Assembly: GCA_017419465.1 (NCBI GenBank)
Contig: JAFOLE010000206.1
Coordinates: 1 to 9,184, forward strand
DNA: 9,184 nucleotides
Origin: Solobacterium sp.
GTDB taxonomy: Bacteria; Bacillota_I; Bacilli_A; Erysipelotrichales; Erysipelotrichaceae
Reading direction: 5' to 3'
In this document: positions 1 to 5,870 of the stretch, piece by piece
Layout: every line of letters starts with the position of its first letter
Numbering within the stretch: the first letter of the stretch is position 1
The notes under the pieces: model-generated
What the model was told of the DNA's origin: nothing
The model's input: only the letters and a program-made list of their open reading frames with translations
The model's database searches: none
Made by a program: the position numbers and the translations under genes

Positions 1-252
1 AGTGGTCATTGGTAATCGTTCCTTTGTTTGTTTGAGCACTTACACTGTAACGATTTATCAGTGACTTTTATATTCTTGACTTATAGAACTTGACTTCTAT
101 ATTGCTATATTGAACGACCCATCAATTGGGCAGAAGGATCTTTTATTATTCTCTTTCATATATCGCAGAGTCTTTCCGTTATTTATATCCACCCGCTTCG
201 TGATCACATCATGACAGCGTATACCGTCAGAGAGGTAAGATACACAGGGTTC
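1..252. other. Intergenic region at the left edge, no confident gene
   Basis: A+T-rich DNA downstream of the SUFU gene. It holds a plus-strand promoter-like pair (TTGACT at 76-81, TATATT at 98-103, 16-bp spacer) that would be antisense to the SUFU gene. On the minus strand a 51-codon open stretch (252-97) follows the SUFU stop in the same frame. No terminator, RNA gene or repeat can be supported. Confidence 0.4.
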
Positions 253-951
253 TTATTCCTGCACAGCGCTCTTCCGGTTCCGGTCAACCACATAACACGG
301 TATCTGTTTCTCCGCAAACAGTTCAAACAGCGCTTGCGCGCGATGTTCCATTTTGTAGTTCAGCTCTTCCGGATACAGCGGTACAAGCACATAAAAATTG
401 ATGACTTTCCCGGAAGACAGCTTCACGCAGATATCTCCGTCTTTGTTTTTCGCACCATCCAGCACAATACTGTTGAACCTTACATCCGGCGCATACGGAG
501 AGCCCTCCTCATCGGACTGGGCGGTATGCCCGTACGACAGCCATGTATCACATGTGATCGGAAGCCGCGCGGTCTCCTTCAGAACCCGGACCGGCCAGTA
601 GTCGGAATCATCTCCGCTGTTCAGATTCCAGTCTGACGGCACACAGATCACATACTCCGCATGTTCGATCTCATAGTGTTTCCACTGTTCCGGGATGGTC
701 ATTTCATAGGCGCCTGCGCCCATCGTGACCAGCCTGTAATACGGATATTCTTCGGTCGGGTCCACAATACAGACATCGAGATGCACATCGGGCGAGGCAA
801 TCTCATGGAATACATTCTGATAGTCGCCGAACGCTTCACAGATGAACTGATCCAGTTCCTCCAGTTCGGTATCGGTGTACAGATACCGGGGGATGCCCTG
901 CGGTACGTCCGGCTGTTTCTTTCCTGGTTTAAACCGGTCAAATAATCCCAT
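253..951 (-). CDS. SUFU (suppressor of fused) domain protein, 232 aa
   Basis: A soluble, acidic, single-domain protein with no signal peptide or membrane segment. Almost the whole length matches the bacterial SUFU fold. Supporting segments are the FHEIASPDVHLDV strand at residues 48-60, LVTMGAGAYEM at 74-84, the IPEQWK segment at 86-91, VICVPSDW at 101-108, WPVRVLKETARLP at 119-131 followed by TWLSYGHT at 136-143, and the C-terminal VPLYPEEL at 190-197. It ends in the VVDRNR segment usual near the C-terminus of this family. The ATG at 951 is preceded by GGAG with a 7-nt spacer, which fixes the start. Bacterial SUFU proteins are known partly as immunity proteins of polymorphic toxin systems and partly as orphans. 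No toxin gene is visible here, so the role stays open. It lies 120 bp downstream of the CotH-like gene on the same strand, with no clear terminator between, so it could be co-transcribed. Confidence 0.85.
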   Translation of the reverse strand: MGLFDRFKPGKKQPDVPQGIPRYLYTDTELEELDQFICEAFGDYQNVFHEIASPDVHLDVCIVDPTEEYPYYRLVTMGAGAYEMTIPEQWKHYEIEHAEYVICVPSDWNLNSGDDSDYWPVRVLKETARLPITCDTWLSYGHTAQSDEEGSPYAPDVRFNSIVLDGAKNKDGDICVKLSSGKVINFYVLVPLYPEELNYKMEHRAQALFELFAEKQIPCYVVDRNRKSAVQE

Positions 952-1071
952 ATGCTTTCTCCGTTATCCCTACTCCACATCATCATTCCGCTTAAACAGC
1001 TGAACTCCCGGTGAGTTTTAAACTGTAATCGGATAATTCCGGGCAGGTTGCGTAATGTGTTCCGTTTTCTG

Positions 1072-2472
1072 CTAATATCTTAAATCCTGAACATCCGCGC
1101 CTGCCGGGTCCACCCGGTCAGCCGGATTCTGAAGCTTCGTTTCTGACGCCAGGCTTCTGTTCAACTGCCGGCGGATGCTTTCCGCACGCAGGAGGCAGAT
1201 CTGCTTAAGGATCTCATGCGCTTCGTCGGTATCCTGCAGGGTGCAGAGTTTTGTCGGATCGTTTTCGATGTATGGACGGATCATCGTATATACACGGTCA
1301 ACCTCTTTTTCAAACGCGCCGCTTTCGATCTGTTCCTTCAGGAACTGATCCATGGCCGCATGATATTCCTTCCTGCATGTTTCATCGGCGATATACCGGC
1401 TCCAGAGCGGACGCTCTTCCGGCGGAATGCTTAACAGCGGGCTGTCGATTCCCATGTTTATGACTTCCCGGGTGTCATTGGCATGGGTGAGCACCGCATC
1501 CATGGAGAAGGCGCCGAAGGCAAGGTTGTAATCCCAGGGGAAAACGGAAAGCTTTCCGCTGTTTTCATACAGGTAGTAGTTATGCGTCATCAGCCCGATA
1601 TAGGTGTCATAGTTCATCAGATAATTGTTCACCGCAAAATACCGGGCAAGCTCCTTTGTGACGAGTATCGATTTCAGGTCCTTTCCTTCCTGCAGTTTTC
1701 TCAGCGCCGCTATGACCCGCTGATCGGATTCTTCACTGCGTTTTGTGACGGCGTTGTCAAAGATATCCGGATAGGAATCAGGATTGTCATCAATATATTT
1801 CAGATCCGCCCCGCGCGCTCCGGAGACGATGACATTTCCTCCGGCCAGGATCGCCTCTGCTTTTTCATCATCCAGCGCCTGTTCGCTGAGCTCCGGCTGA
1901 TACAGAGAGCCGTTCCCCCTGCAGGTGCGGTCCAGGAAGCTGTCATCCAGATCCTCCACCGCCATATACAGACCGAAGTCGTTTCCGTTGATCGTAATAA
2001 ACACAAAGCTGGCTAACGGAGCCGGCACTCCCATCTTCCGAAACAGATCATAGGCGAGATATTCCTTCATGTATGTCTTATCGCCGAAGATATTCTGAAG
2101 ATGAAGCTTGTCGAGTCCGTGAAAGGTCTGTCCTTTGATATTCTTTCCGAAGTTGATCTTTAGGCTGTAGCGGATACTGTCGCCTCTTGACTTTACGAGC
2201 GCCAGGCTGGAATTGCCTTTGGCGGAAAAGGAAACCTGTTTCACTTCCTCTCCATCGATCACAAGGTCCGCTTCATACTTTGTCTTCTCTTCCGGATGCG
2301 TGATCAGATCCTGCCAGTCGGCTTCCGCAATCTTCACATCCACCGTATGTACACAGGATGTATCGAAGAGTTTTTTCTCATATTCCGGTTTTGCATGTCC
2401 CATGCATGCGGAAAGAAACAGCACTGTAATCAGCACTGCCGCGCATTTTACCCATCTCATCATTGCTTTCAT
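1072..2472 (-). CDS. CotH-like (spore-coat kinase family) lipoprotein, 466 aa
   Basis: Residues 1-23 form a lipoprotein signal peptide: basic start, hydrophobic core, lipobox FLSAC with the lipidated Cys at 23. The mature protein is therefore expected on the outer face of the cell membrane. The rest matches the CotH family, atypical protein-kinase-like proteins. KGNSS is at 85-89, the RYSLKINF strand at 101-108, LHLQNIFGDKTYMKEYLAYDLF at 123-144 (split helix region), GLYMAVEDLDDSFL at 167-180, and the metal-site motif FPWDYNLAFG at 311-320. A DPTKL segment lies near the C-terminus at 405-409. In the family the Asp of the PWD motif is taken as the metal ligand and is kept here; the following position is Asn rather than the frequent Asp. 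The start at 2472 was chosen because a longer reading frame would run through the upstream terminator and the promoter. ATGs at 2463 and 2460 are alternatives that keep the signal peptide. Secreted CotH-like lipoproteins also occur outside spore formation, so a coat role is not implied. Confidence 0.85.
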   Translation of the reverse strand: MKAMMRWVKCAAVLITVLFLSACMGHAKPEYEKKLFDTSCVHTVDVKIAEADWQDLITHPEEKTKYEADLVIDGEEVKQVSFSAKGNSSLALVKSRGDSIRYSLKINFGKNIKGQTFHGLDKLHLQNIFGDKTYMKEYLAYDLFRKMGVPAPLASFVFITINGNDFGLYMAVEDLDDSFLDRTCRGNGSLYQPELSEQALDDEKAEAILAGGNVIVSGARGADLKYIDDNPDSYPDIFDNAVTKRSEESDQRVIAALRKLQEGKDLKSILVTKELARYFAVNNYLMNYDTYIGLMTHNYYLYENSGKLSVFPWDYNLAFGAFSMDAVLTHANDTREVINMGIDSPLLSIPPEERPLWSRYIADETCRKEYHAAMDQFLKEQIESGAFEKEVDRVYTMIRPYIENDPTKLCTLQDTDEAHEILKQICLLRAESIRRQLNRSLASETKLQNPADRVDPAGADVQDLRY

Positions 2473-2478
2473 AACTCT

Positions 2479-2507
2479 ATTATATGGTTCTGTCTTTCGG
2501 GACTGAA
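2479..2507 (-). promoter_or_regulatory. Sigma-A type promoter for the CotH-like gene
   Basis: On the minus strand a perfect TATAAT lies at 2484-2479. A weak -35 (TTCAGT, 3 of 6) is at 2507-2502, with a 17-bp spacer. The expected transcription start falls about at the ATG at 2472, so the mRNA would be leaderless or nearly so, or translation begins at the ATGs at 2463/2460. No good SD precedes the first ATG, which fits this reading. Confidence 0.5.
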
Positions 2508-2510
2508 CGT

Positions 2511-2540
2511 AAAAAAAGCCTGCGGACATGATCCGCAGAC
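2511..2540 (-). terminator. Intrinsic terminator after the M28 peptidase gene
   Basis: On the minus strand the 7-bp stem CTGCGGA/TCCGCAG with loop TCATG (extended by G-U and G-C pairs to 9 bp) occupies 2540-2518. A run of seven T follows at 2517-2511. It lies 10 bp after the peptidase stop codon and closes the 4469-2551 operon before the CotH promoter. Confidence 0.85.
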
Positions 2541-2550
2541 GATATGTAAT

Positions 2551-3756
2551 TCAGAACGCTTGTCCGGCTTTTGTGAAGATGTCGATCGCATCCTTCAGGA
2601 TATTGCGCACGAGACGGATACATTCCGGATTCAGATTGGTATAGGTATCTTTGACTGTATGGTAATAATCCTGCGGTGTGAAGGCCACGCCGCAGATTGC
2701 GGCTGCTTTTACGCCCACCGCGGAAAAGCCCTCGGAGTCATTGGCGCCGGGATAGAACTCCGCAATCGGCATATCCAGGCCGTTTTTCAGCGATGCGAAA
2801 TACAGCAGGTTGCATACTTCTTCACTGTTTGATTCGGTGTAATTGATGCCGCGGGAGAAGATCCGCAGTTCTTCCACAGAGTGAATCGTATCCGGGGCGA
2901 TGACAATCGTGTTCAGCTCCAGCAGCTCTTCCACATTTTCGGTTGCGAACGCACGTGCCCCGCGAAGACCCGATTCTTCGCCGTCCGTAATCAGGGCGCA
3001 GAATTCCGTGTCATCGTATCGGATATCATTGTCTGCCATTTCCTTCAGGAAGCTCATCGCAAGATAACAGCCGGTAAGGTTGTCATTTGCGCCGTCGACG
3101 ATGGTACGCCAGTCGACAAAGAAGAGCAGCGGGGAATACAGAATGGAATTGATGATCTCAATGATCGCAAATATTTGAAATACCCTGGCCGGCAGGAAAT
3201 CCGCCAGCGCCAGATAACAGAAGAAGAAGTTCACGACCCAGTAAAGAAAGGCTGAACCGATACAGAGATAGATCAGCGGGGTCGGGAAATGCTTGAGCAC
3301 CGGCATTTCATACGCCGCGTCCGCATGACCGCAGAGGATGATGCGGCGCTTGGGCGTGTTCTTTGCCTTGCGCACCATATAGAGGTTCTGTCCGGTCCGT
3401 TTCGGATACAGTCTGTCGGTAAACGGCTGGAACAGAATATATTCCACGATGATGATCGTCGCTGTGCATATCGTAAGAATCAGGGATACGATAAACGGCC
3501 AGAATTTCCCGGAATATACGCCGGTAAGGAAGAATGCACATGCGATCAGGCTGATAAACGCATCGAGCGGGATCGATCCGATAAAGGCATGCGGATGCAT
3601 CTCAAACTGCTGGTAACGGATCTCATCGACACAGTCCTTCATCTCTTCGGCCATCTGCGCCTGAGCGGTTTTTACCGTCTCAGCTCCCGCAGTGCGGCGT
3701 TTGTGATTTTTACAGATCGATTCGATTCCATCGGTTATGTATTTAATGTAATCCAT
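2551..3756 (-). CDS. Membrane-embedded M28-type metallopeptidase, 401 aa
   Basis: A zinc-dependent aminopeptidase-type domain of the M28 family. All metal and catalytic positions are recognisable: GHAD at 143-146 (His144, first ligand), GANDN at 222-226 (bridging Asp225), DGEESGLRGARAF at 258-270 (catalytic Glu260, metal Glu261), APD at 287-289 (Asp289) and YYHTVKD at 364-370 (His366). Four hydrophobic segments are visible at about 60-80, 86-108, 158-182 and 190-213. The second pair lies inside the catalytic domain, between the first ligand and the bridging Asp. Basic clusters at 16-21, 115-138 and the loop pattern predict that the N-terminus and active site face the cytoplasm. The start at 3756 has GAGGG 8 nt upstream; an ATG at 3771 overlaps the previous stop (ATGA) but lacks an SD. 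It is the second gene of a two-gene operon with the six-TM protein. The substrate is unknown. Confidence 0.85.
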   Translation of the reverse strand: MDYIKYITDGIESICKNHKRRTAGAETVKTAQAQMAEEMKDCVDEIRYQQFEMHPHAFIGSIPLDAFISLIACAFFLTGVYSGKFWPFIVSLILTICTATIIIVEYILFQPFTDRLYPKRTGQNLYMVRKAKNTPKRRIILCGHADAAYEMPVLKHFPTPLIYLCIGSAFLYWVVNFFFCYLALADFLPARVFQIFAIIEIINSILYSPLLFFVDWRTIVDGANDNLTGCYLAMSFLKEMADNDIRYDDTEFCALITDGEESGLRGARAFATENVEELLELNTIVIAPDTIHSVEELRIFSRGINYTESNSEEVCNLLYFASLKNGLDMPIAEFYPGANDSEGFSAVGVKAAAICGVAFTPQDYYHTVKDTYTNLNPECIRLVRNILKDAIDIFTKAGQAF

Positions 3757-3764
3757 AGCTGTCG

Positions 3765-3769
3765 CCCTC
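3765..3769 (-). promoter_or_regulatory. Ribosome binding site deciding the M28 peptidase start
   Basis: GAGGG on the minus strand overlaps the TGA stop (3770-3768) of the upstream gene and sits 8 nt before the ATG at 3756. This favours that ATG over the one at 3771 and suggests translational coupling to the upstream gene. Confidence 0.6.
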
Positions 3770-4469
3770 ATTCTTTTGAGTTCTGGAACGCCCGGTACTG
3801 TTCCAGGATGTGTTTGCGGAAGTCTTTGGTGATGATGCATGTCACAACCGCAACGAAGATCAGAAACAGTATCGCCTGCAGGAAGATCGCCAGCATCTCA
3901 TTGATTTTGGTGCCGGCTGTGTCAATGATCTCCGGATGCATGATCAGCGCCAGCTCCAGCGTTCTGTCGATTTTTATGACGGAACCGGGAATCAGCTTGA
4001 TGACATTCAGATCATAAAGATCAATAAATGATGTTAAAAGCAGCGGAATAAAGCTCCCCATGATCGTAATGACGGACATGAAGATCGAATACTGAAGCGA
4101 ACAGTACTGCACGCTGAGCAGGATGGGAAATACAAAGAGAAGACTGCCGCCAAGACCCAGTGTGGACGTGGTGGTCACAGCGGACAGGACGAAACAGATT
4201 CCGATCACCCATTTCAAATAGATTCCTGCGCCTTCCCGTTTTTTGACATACATCAGTACCGCGATGGAAATGATCAGCAGGATCACAGAAAAAACCATAA
4301 AGACAGACGTTGCGCCAAGTTCTCTGACTTTGAAATAAAGGAGTACGGATAAACCGCACAGCAGCAGTTCAAGGTAAACAAACAGATGCGCACTGATCAG
4401 GTTTCCGGAGCGTTCAAGGGTTCCAAACAGACCGAGCTTGCCTCTTCGCATATAGGATTTTGAGATCAA
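3768..4469 (-). CDS. Six-TM integral membrane protein, sensor-like, no output domain, 233 aa
   Basis: A polytopic membrane protein with hydrophobic helices at about 27-47, 53-75, 84-102, 106-123, 127-147 and 192-214. A polar loop (about 148-190) precedes the last helix, and a short basic tail (KDFRKHILEQYRAFQN) follows it. The arrangement resembles the membrane input region of Bacillota signalling proteins that normally continue into GGDEF, HD or kinase modules, but here the reading frame stops about 19 residues after the last helix. This likeness comes from topology and style of sequence, not from a named domain. The start is a TTG at 4469, supported by a perfect SD eight bases upstream; the first in-frame ATG (4451) has no SD at the right distance. 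Its stop overlaps or abuts the peptidase start, so the pair is almost surely one operon. A role in controlling or localising the peptidase is inference. Confidence 0.75.
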   Translation of the reverse strand: MISKSYMRRGKLGLFGTLERSGNLISAHLFVYLELLLCGLSVLLYFKVRELGATSVFMVFSVILLIISIAVLMYVKKREGAGIYLKWVIGICFVLSAVTTTSTLGLGGSLLFVFPILLSVQYCSLQYSIFMSVITIMGSFIPLLLTSFIDLYDLNVIKLIPGSVIKIDRTLELALIMHPEIIDTAGTKINEMLAIFLQAILFLIFVAVVTCIITKDFRKHILEQYRAFQNSKE

Positions 4470-4477
4470 GTTGACAG

Positions 4478-4484
4478 CCTCCTT
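4478..4484 (-). promoter_or_regulatory. Perfect SD fixing a TTG start codon
   Basis: AAGGAGG on the minus strand, with an 8-nt spacer to the TTG at 4469-4467. This is the strongest SD in the window and decides the non-ATG start of the six-TM protein. A strong SD with a weak start codon may be a way to set the expression level. Confidence 0.75.
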
Positions 4485-4501
4485 CCATTTTTCACATATG
4501 A

Positions 4502-4531
4502 ATTATATAGGGTTTTCACATTTTGAGGCAG
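4502..4531 (-). promoter_or_regulatory. Promoter for the six-TM/M28 operon
   Basis: A perfect TATAAT lies on the minus strand at 4507-4502, with a CTGCCT hexamer (3 of 6 to the -35 consensus) at 4531-4526 and an 18-bp spacer. The leader to the TTG start is about 30 nt. The -35 hexamer is one arm of an inverted repeat shared with the divergent promoter. Confidence 0.5.
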
Positions 4532-4547
4532 AAATGAAACCCTGCCT
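4526..4547. promoter_or_regulatory. Inverted repeat between divergent promoters (candidate operator)
   Basis: AGGCAG at 4526-4531 and CTGCCT at 4542-4547 form a perfect 6-bp dyad with a 10-bp spacer. Each arm coincides with the -35 position of one of two divergent promoters, and the two TATAAT boxes lie about 31-32 bp from the dyad centre. This is what a shared operator would look like; no regulator gene is visible in the window. Confidence 0.4.
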
Positions 4548-4570
4548 GAATGATCCCGTTCCCGTATAAT
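4542..4570 (+). promoter_or_regulatory. Promoter for the P-loop kinase gene
   Basis: A perfect TATAAT is at 4565-4570, with CTGCCT at 4542-4547 as a weak -35 and a 17-bp spacer. The ATG at 4591 follows 20 bp after the -10, so the leader would be short (about 13 nt) with only a weak AGAG as SD. Confidence 0.5.
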
Positions 4571-4590
4571 CAGATACAGAGAACTTCATT

Positions 4591-5079
4591 ATGAAACGAG
4601 TGATTGTGATCGGCAGTCCCGGTGCAGGGAAAAGTACTTTTGCGCGCCGGCTGAGAGACAGGACAGGGATCCCGTTAGTTCATCTGGATATGATCTGGCA
4701 TCAGCCGGACAGGACAACCATTTCCAGAGAAGCGTTTGACCGGAAACTCTCGGACATCCTTAAAACCGATGCCTGGATTATTGACGGGAATTACGGAAGA
4801 ACACTGGAACTGCGTCTTCAATCCTGCGATACGGTTTTTCTTCTGGATTATCCCCTGGAGGTCTGCCTTGCCTCAGTGGCAGCCCGGATCGGGAAACAGC
4901 GAGAAGATCTGCCCTGGACCGAAGAAGAGTTTGATGAAGAATTCCGGCAGTGGATCATTGATTTTCCTTTATCAGAACTCCCCCGGATCTATAAGCTGCT
5001 GGATCAGTACGGCGCAGAATTGGAAGTTCATATTTTCAAAACCAGAGAAGAAGCAGATCAGTTTCTGAAAGGTATTTAA
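4591..5079 (+). CDS. P-loop nucleotide kinase, FlaR/topology-modulation-protein-like, 162 aa
   Basis: A small cytoplasmic NTPase related to adenylate kinases. Walker A (GSPGAGKST) is at residues 8-16, followed by the helix RRLRDRTGIP. HLDMIWHQPD at 31-40 and WIIDGNYGRTLELRL at 62-76 are the hallmark segments of the FlaR-like topology modulation group. A Walker B-like strand DTVFLLDYP is at 80-88. The length of 162 aa fits the family. The real substrate of these proteins is not settled; the DNA-topology name is historical. It is the only plus-strand gene in the window, divergent from the six-TM/M28 operon and convergent with the YczE-family gene, and has its own terminator. Confidence 0.85.
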   Translation: MKRVIVIGSPGAGKSTFARRLRDRTGIPLVHLDMIWHQPDRTTISREAFDRKLSDILKTDAWIIDGNYGRTLELRLQSCDTVFLLDYPLEVCLASVAARIGKQREDLPWTEEEFDEEFRQWIIDFPLSELPRIYKLLDQYGAELEVHIFKTREEADQFLKGI

Positions 5080-5098
5080 GAGCGGATAATGCGGGACG

Positions 5099-5127
5099 GC
5101 GGGCGAAAAAAGCCCGCTTCTGTTTTT
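5099..5127 (+). terminator. Intrinsic terminator of the P-loop kinase gene
   Basis: Stem GCGGGC (5099-5104)/GCCCGC (5112-5117) with a 7-nt loop G plus six A, followed by the T-rich tail TTCTGTTTTT (5118-5127). It starts 19 bp after the stop codon. Confidence 0.85.
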
Positions 5128-5147
5128 AATGAACTACAGAAACGGGC
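5106..5147 (-). terminator. Intrinsic terminator of the YczE-family gene, interleaved with the plus-strand terminator
   Basis: On the minus strand the 12-bp arms at 5147-5136 and 5123-5112 pair fully apart from one G-U (or G-T) wobble, with a 12-nt loop. A run of six T at 5111-5106 follows; this is the complement of the A-rich loop of the opposite terminator. The arm 5112-5117 serves both hairpins. Confidence 0.85.
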
Positions 5148-5160
5148 AGATGTACCAAAG

Positions 5161-5763
5161 TTAATCCGGAAATTTAATTCGTTTGCGGAATACCGGCAGG
5201 AGCCGTTCCACAATCGGACCGGTCGCAAGGAAGGTCACCAGAGTTCCGATTCCGGCAAGGCCTCCCATTAAAAGACCGATTACCAGAAACAGAAGCTCCA
5301 CGCCCCAGCGGACCACCTGGTAGCGCTGCTGGGTCAGTTTCTGAATCGAAAGCAGGAACGCATTGTATGGGTCATAGCCGGCGGCCGGCGTAATGGCCAG
5401 CGCAGAACCGGAGGCATAGACCAGCTCTCCAAGTATCAGAAACAGAAATGCGCTGAGTTCGTTTGCGGGCAGGGAAGGAAACAGAAATCCAACCGTATCG
5501 ATTCCGATACTCGTGCAGACCATTGCCAGAAAGCTGACTACGGAGATCATCTTTTTATCCACACACCATGCAAACAGGATCTGACAGAGATTCACACCCA
5601 TGTTCATAATTCCGATGGTCAGTCCGATATTCTTCTGCATGCCATCCAGCATGACGGTAAACGGATCGGTCCCAAGCTGCGCATGATCGCAGAGTCCGAT
5701 TCCGATACCGAATATAAAGCAGCCCAGTGCAGTGACTGCCATACGCCGTACATCACGTTTCAT
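5161..5763 (-). CDS. YczE/DUF161-family integral membrane protein, 200 aa
   Basis: A polytopic membrane protein with five or so hydrophobic segments: about 8-26, 47-67, 72-95, 103-127 and 152-185. The family signature LGTDPFTV at 30-37 recurs as the internal counterpart GYDPYNAF at 129-136. A terminal GIGTLVTFLATGPIV segment at 171-185 is typical of YczE/YitT-type proteins. The molecular function of the family is unknown, though a transporter role is often supposed. The start at 5763 was chosen because AGAGGA lies 7 nt upstream; the longer open frame to 6195 runs through a terminator and the preceding gene and is spurious. A candidate promoter and a terminator make it a single-gene unit. Confidence 0.85.
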   Translation of the reverse strand: MKRDVRRMAVTALGCFIFGIGIGLCDHAQLGTDPFTVMLDGMQKNIGLTIGIMNMGVNLCQILFAWCVDKKMISVVSFLAMVCTSIGIDTVGFLFPSLPANELSAFLFLILGELVYASGSALAITPAAGYDPYNAFLLSIQKLTQQRYQVVRWGVELLFLVIGLLMGGLAGIGTLVTFLATGPIVERLLPVFRKRIKFPD

Positions 5764-5770
5764 TCTCAGT

Positions 5771-5776
5771 TCCTCT
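5771..5776 (-). promoter_or_regulatory. SD fixing the YczE-family start
   Basis: AGAGGA on the minus strand, 7 nt before the ATG at 5763. It rules out the much longer in-frame upstream reading. Confidence 0.65.
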
Positions 5777-5788
5777 TTAACCGCTATG

Positions 5789-5817
5789 ATTGTACACGCC
5801 GCAATCAGACACCGCAA
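5789..5817 (-). promoter_or_regulatory. Promoter for the YczE-family gene
   Basis: TACAAT (5 of 6) at 5794-5789 and TTGCGG (TTG matches) at 5817-5812, with a 17-bp spacer on the minus strand. The -35 overlaps the T-tract of the upstream terminator. It yields a leader of about 20 nt. Confidence 0.45.
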
Positions 5818-5861
5818 ACAAAACGGCCGGACCCCGTTCATACTGAGGAGTTCGGCCGTTT
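5815..5861 (-). terminator. Strong intrinsic terminator after the 167-aa membrane protein
   Basis: On the minus strand AAACGGCCG at 5861-5853 pairs with CGGCCGTTT at 5829-5821. The stem continues inward after one A-C mismatch with ACTCC/GGGGT, leaving an 11-nt loop. A T-rich tail (TTTTGTTTG) follows to about 5815. It is the end of the 7178-5871 gene group. Confidence 0.8.
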
Positions 5862-5870
5862 CATACGTTT

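Noticed and set aside
75..97. Direct repeat of CTTGACTT (75-82 and 89-96)
   Set aside because: Two copies of 8 bp, 14 bp apart in A+T-rich DNA, with no third copy; not evidence of a repeat array.
211..636. Plus-strand open frame opposite the SUFU gene
   Set aside because: It mirrors the minus-strand SUFU coding frame, has no domain likeness and no SD.
1003..1017. Small inverted repeat AACTC/GAGTT between the CotH-like and SUFU genes, considered as terminator
   Set aside because: The stem is only 5 bp and no T-tract follows, so it does not support termination.
1483..2016. Long plus-strand open frame inside the CotH-like gene
   Set aside because: A shadow of a well-supported minus-strand coding region with no recognisable protein features.
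2473..2529. 19-residue longer start of the CotH-like protein
   Set aside because: It would place the start codon within the terminator of the upstream operon and put residues before a classical lipoprotein signal peptide.
2296..2832. Plus-strand open frame spanning the CotH start and the M28 end
   Set aside because: It crosses a promoter and a minus-strand terminator and encodes a Cys/His-rich but non-family-like product; treated as chance.
3289..4017. Plus-strand 242-aa open frame over the M28 and six-TM genes
   Set aside because: Antisense to two genes with clear motifs and TM patterns, and no start signal.
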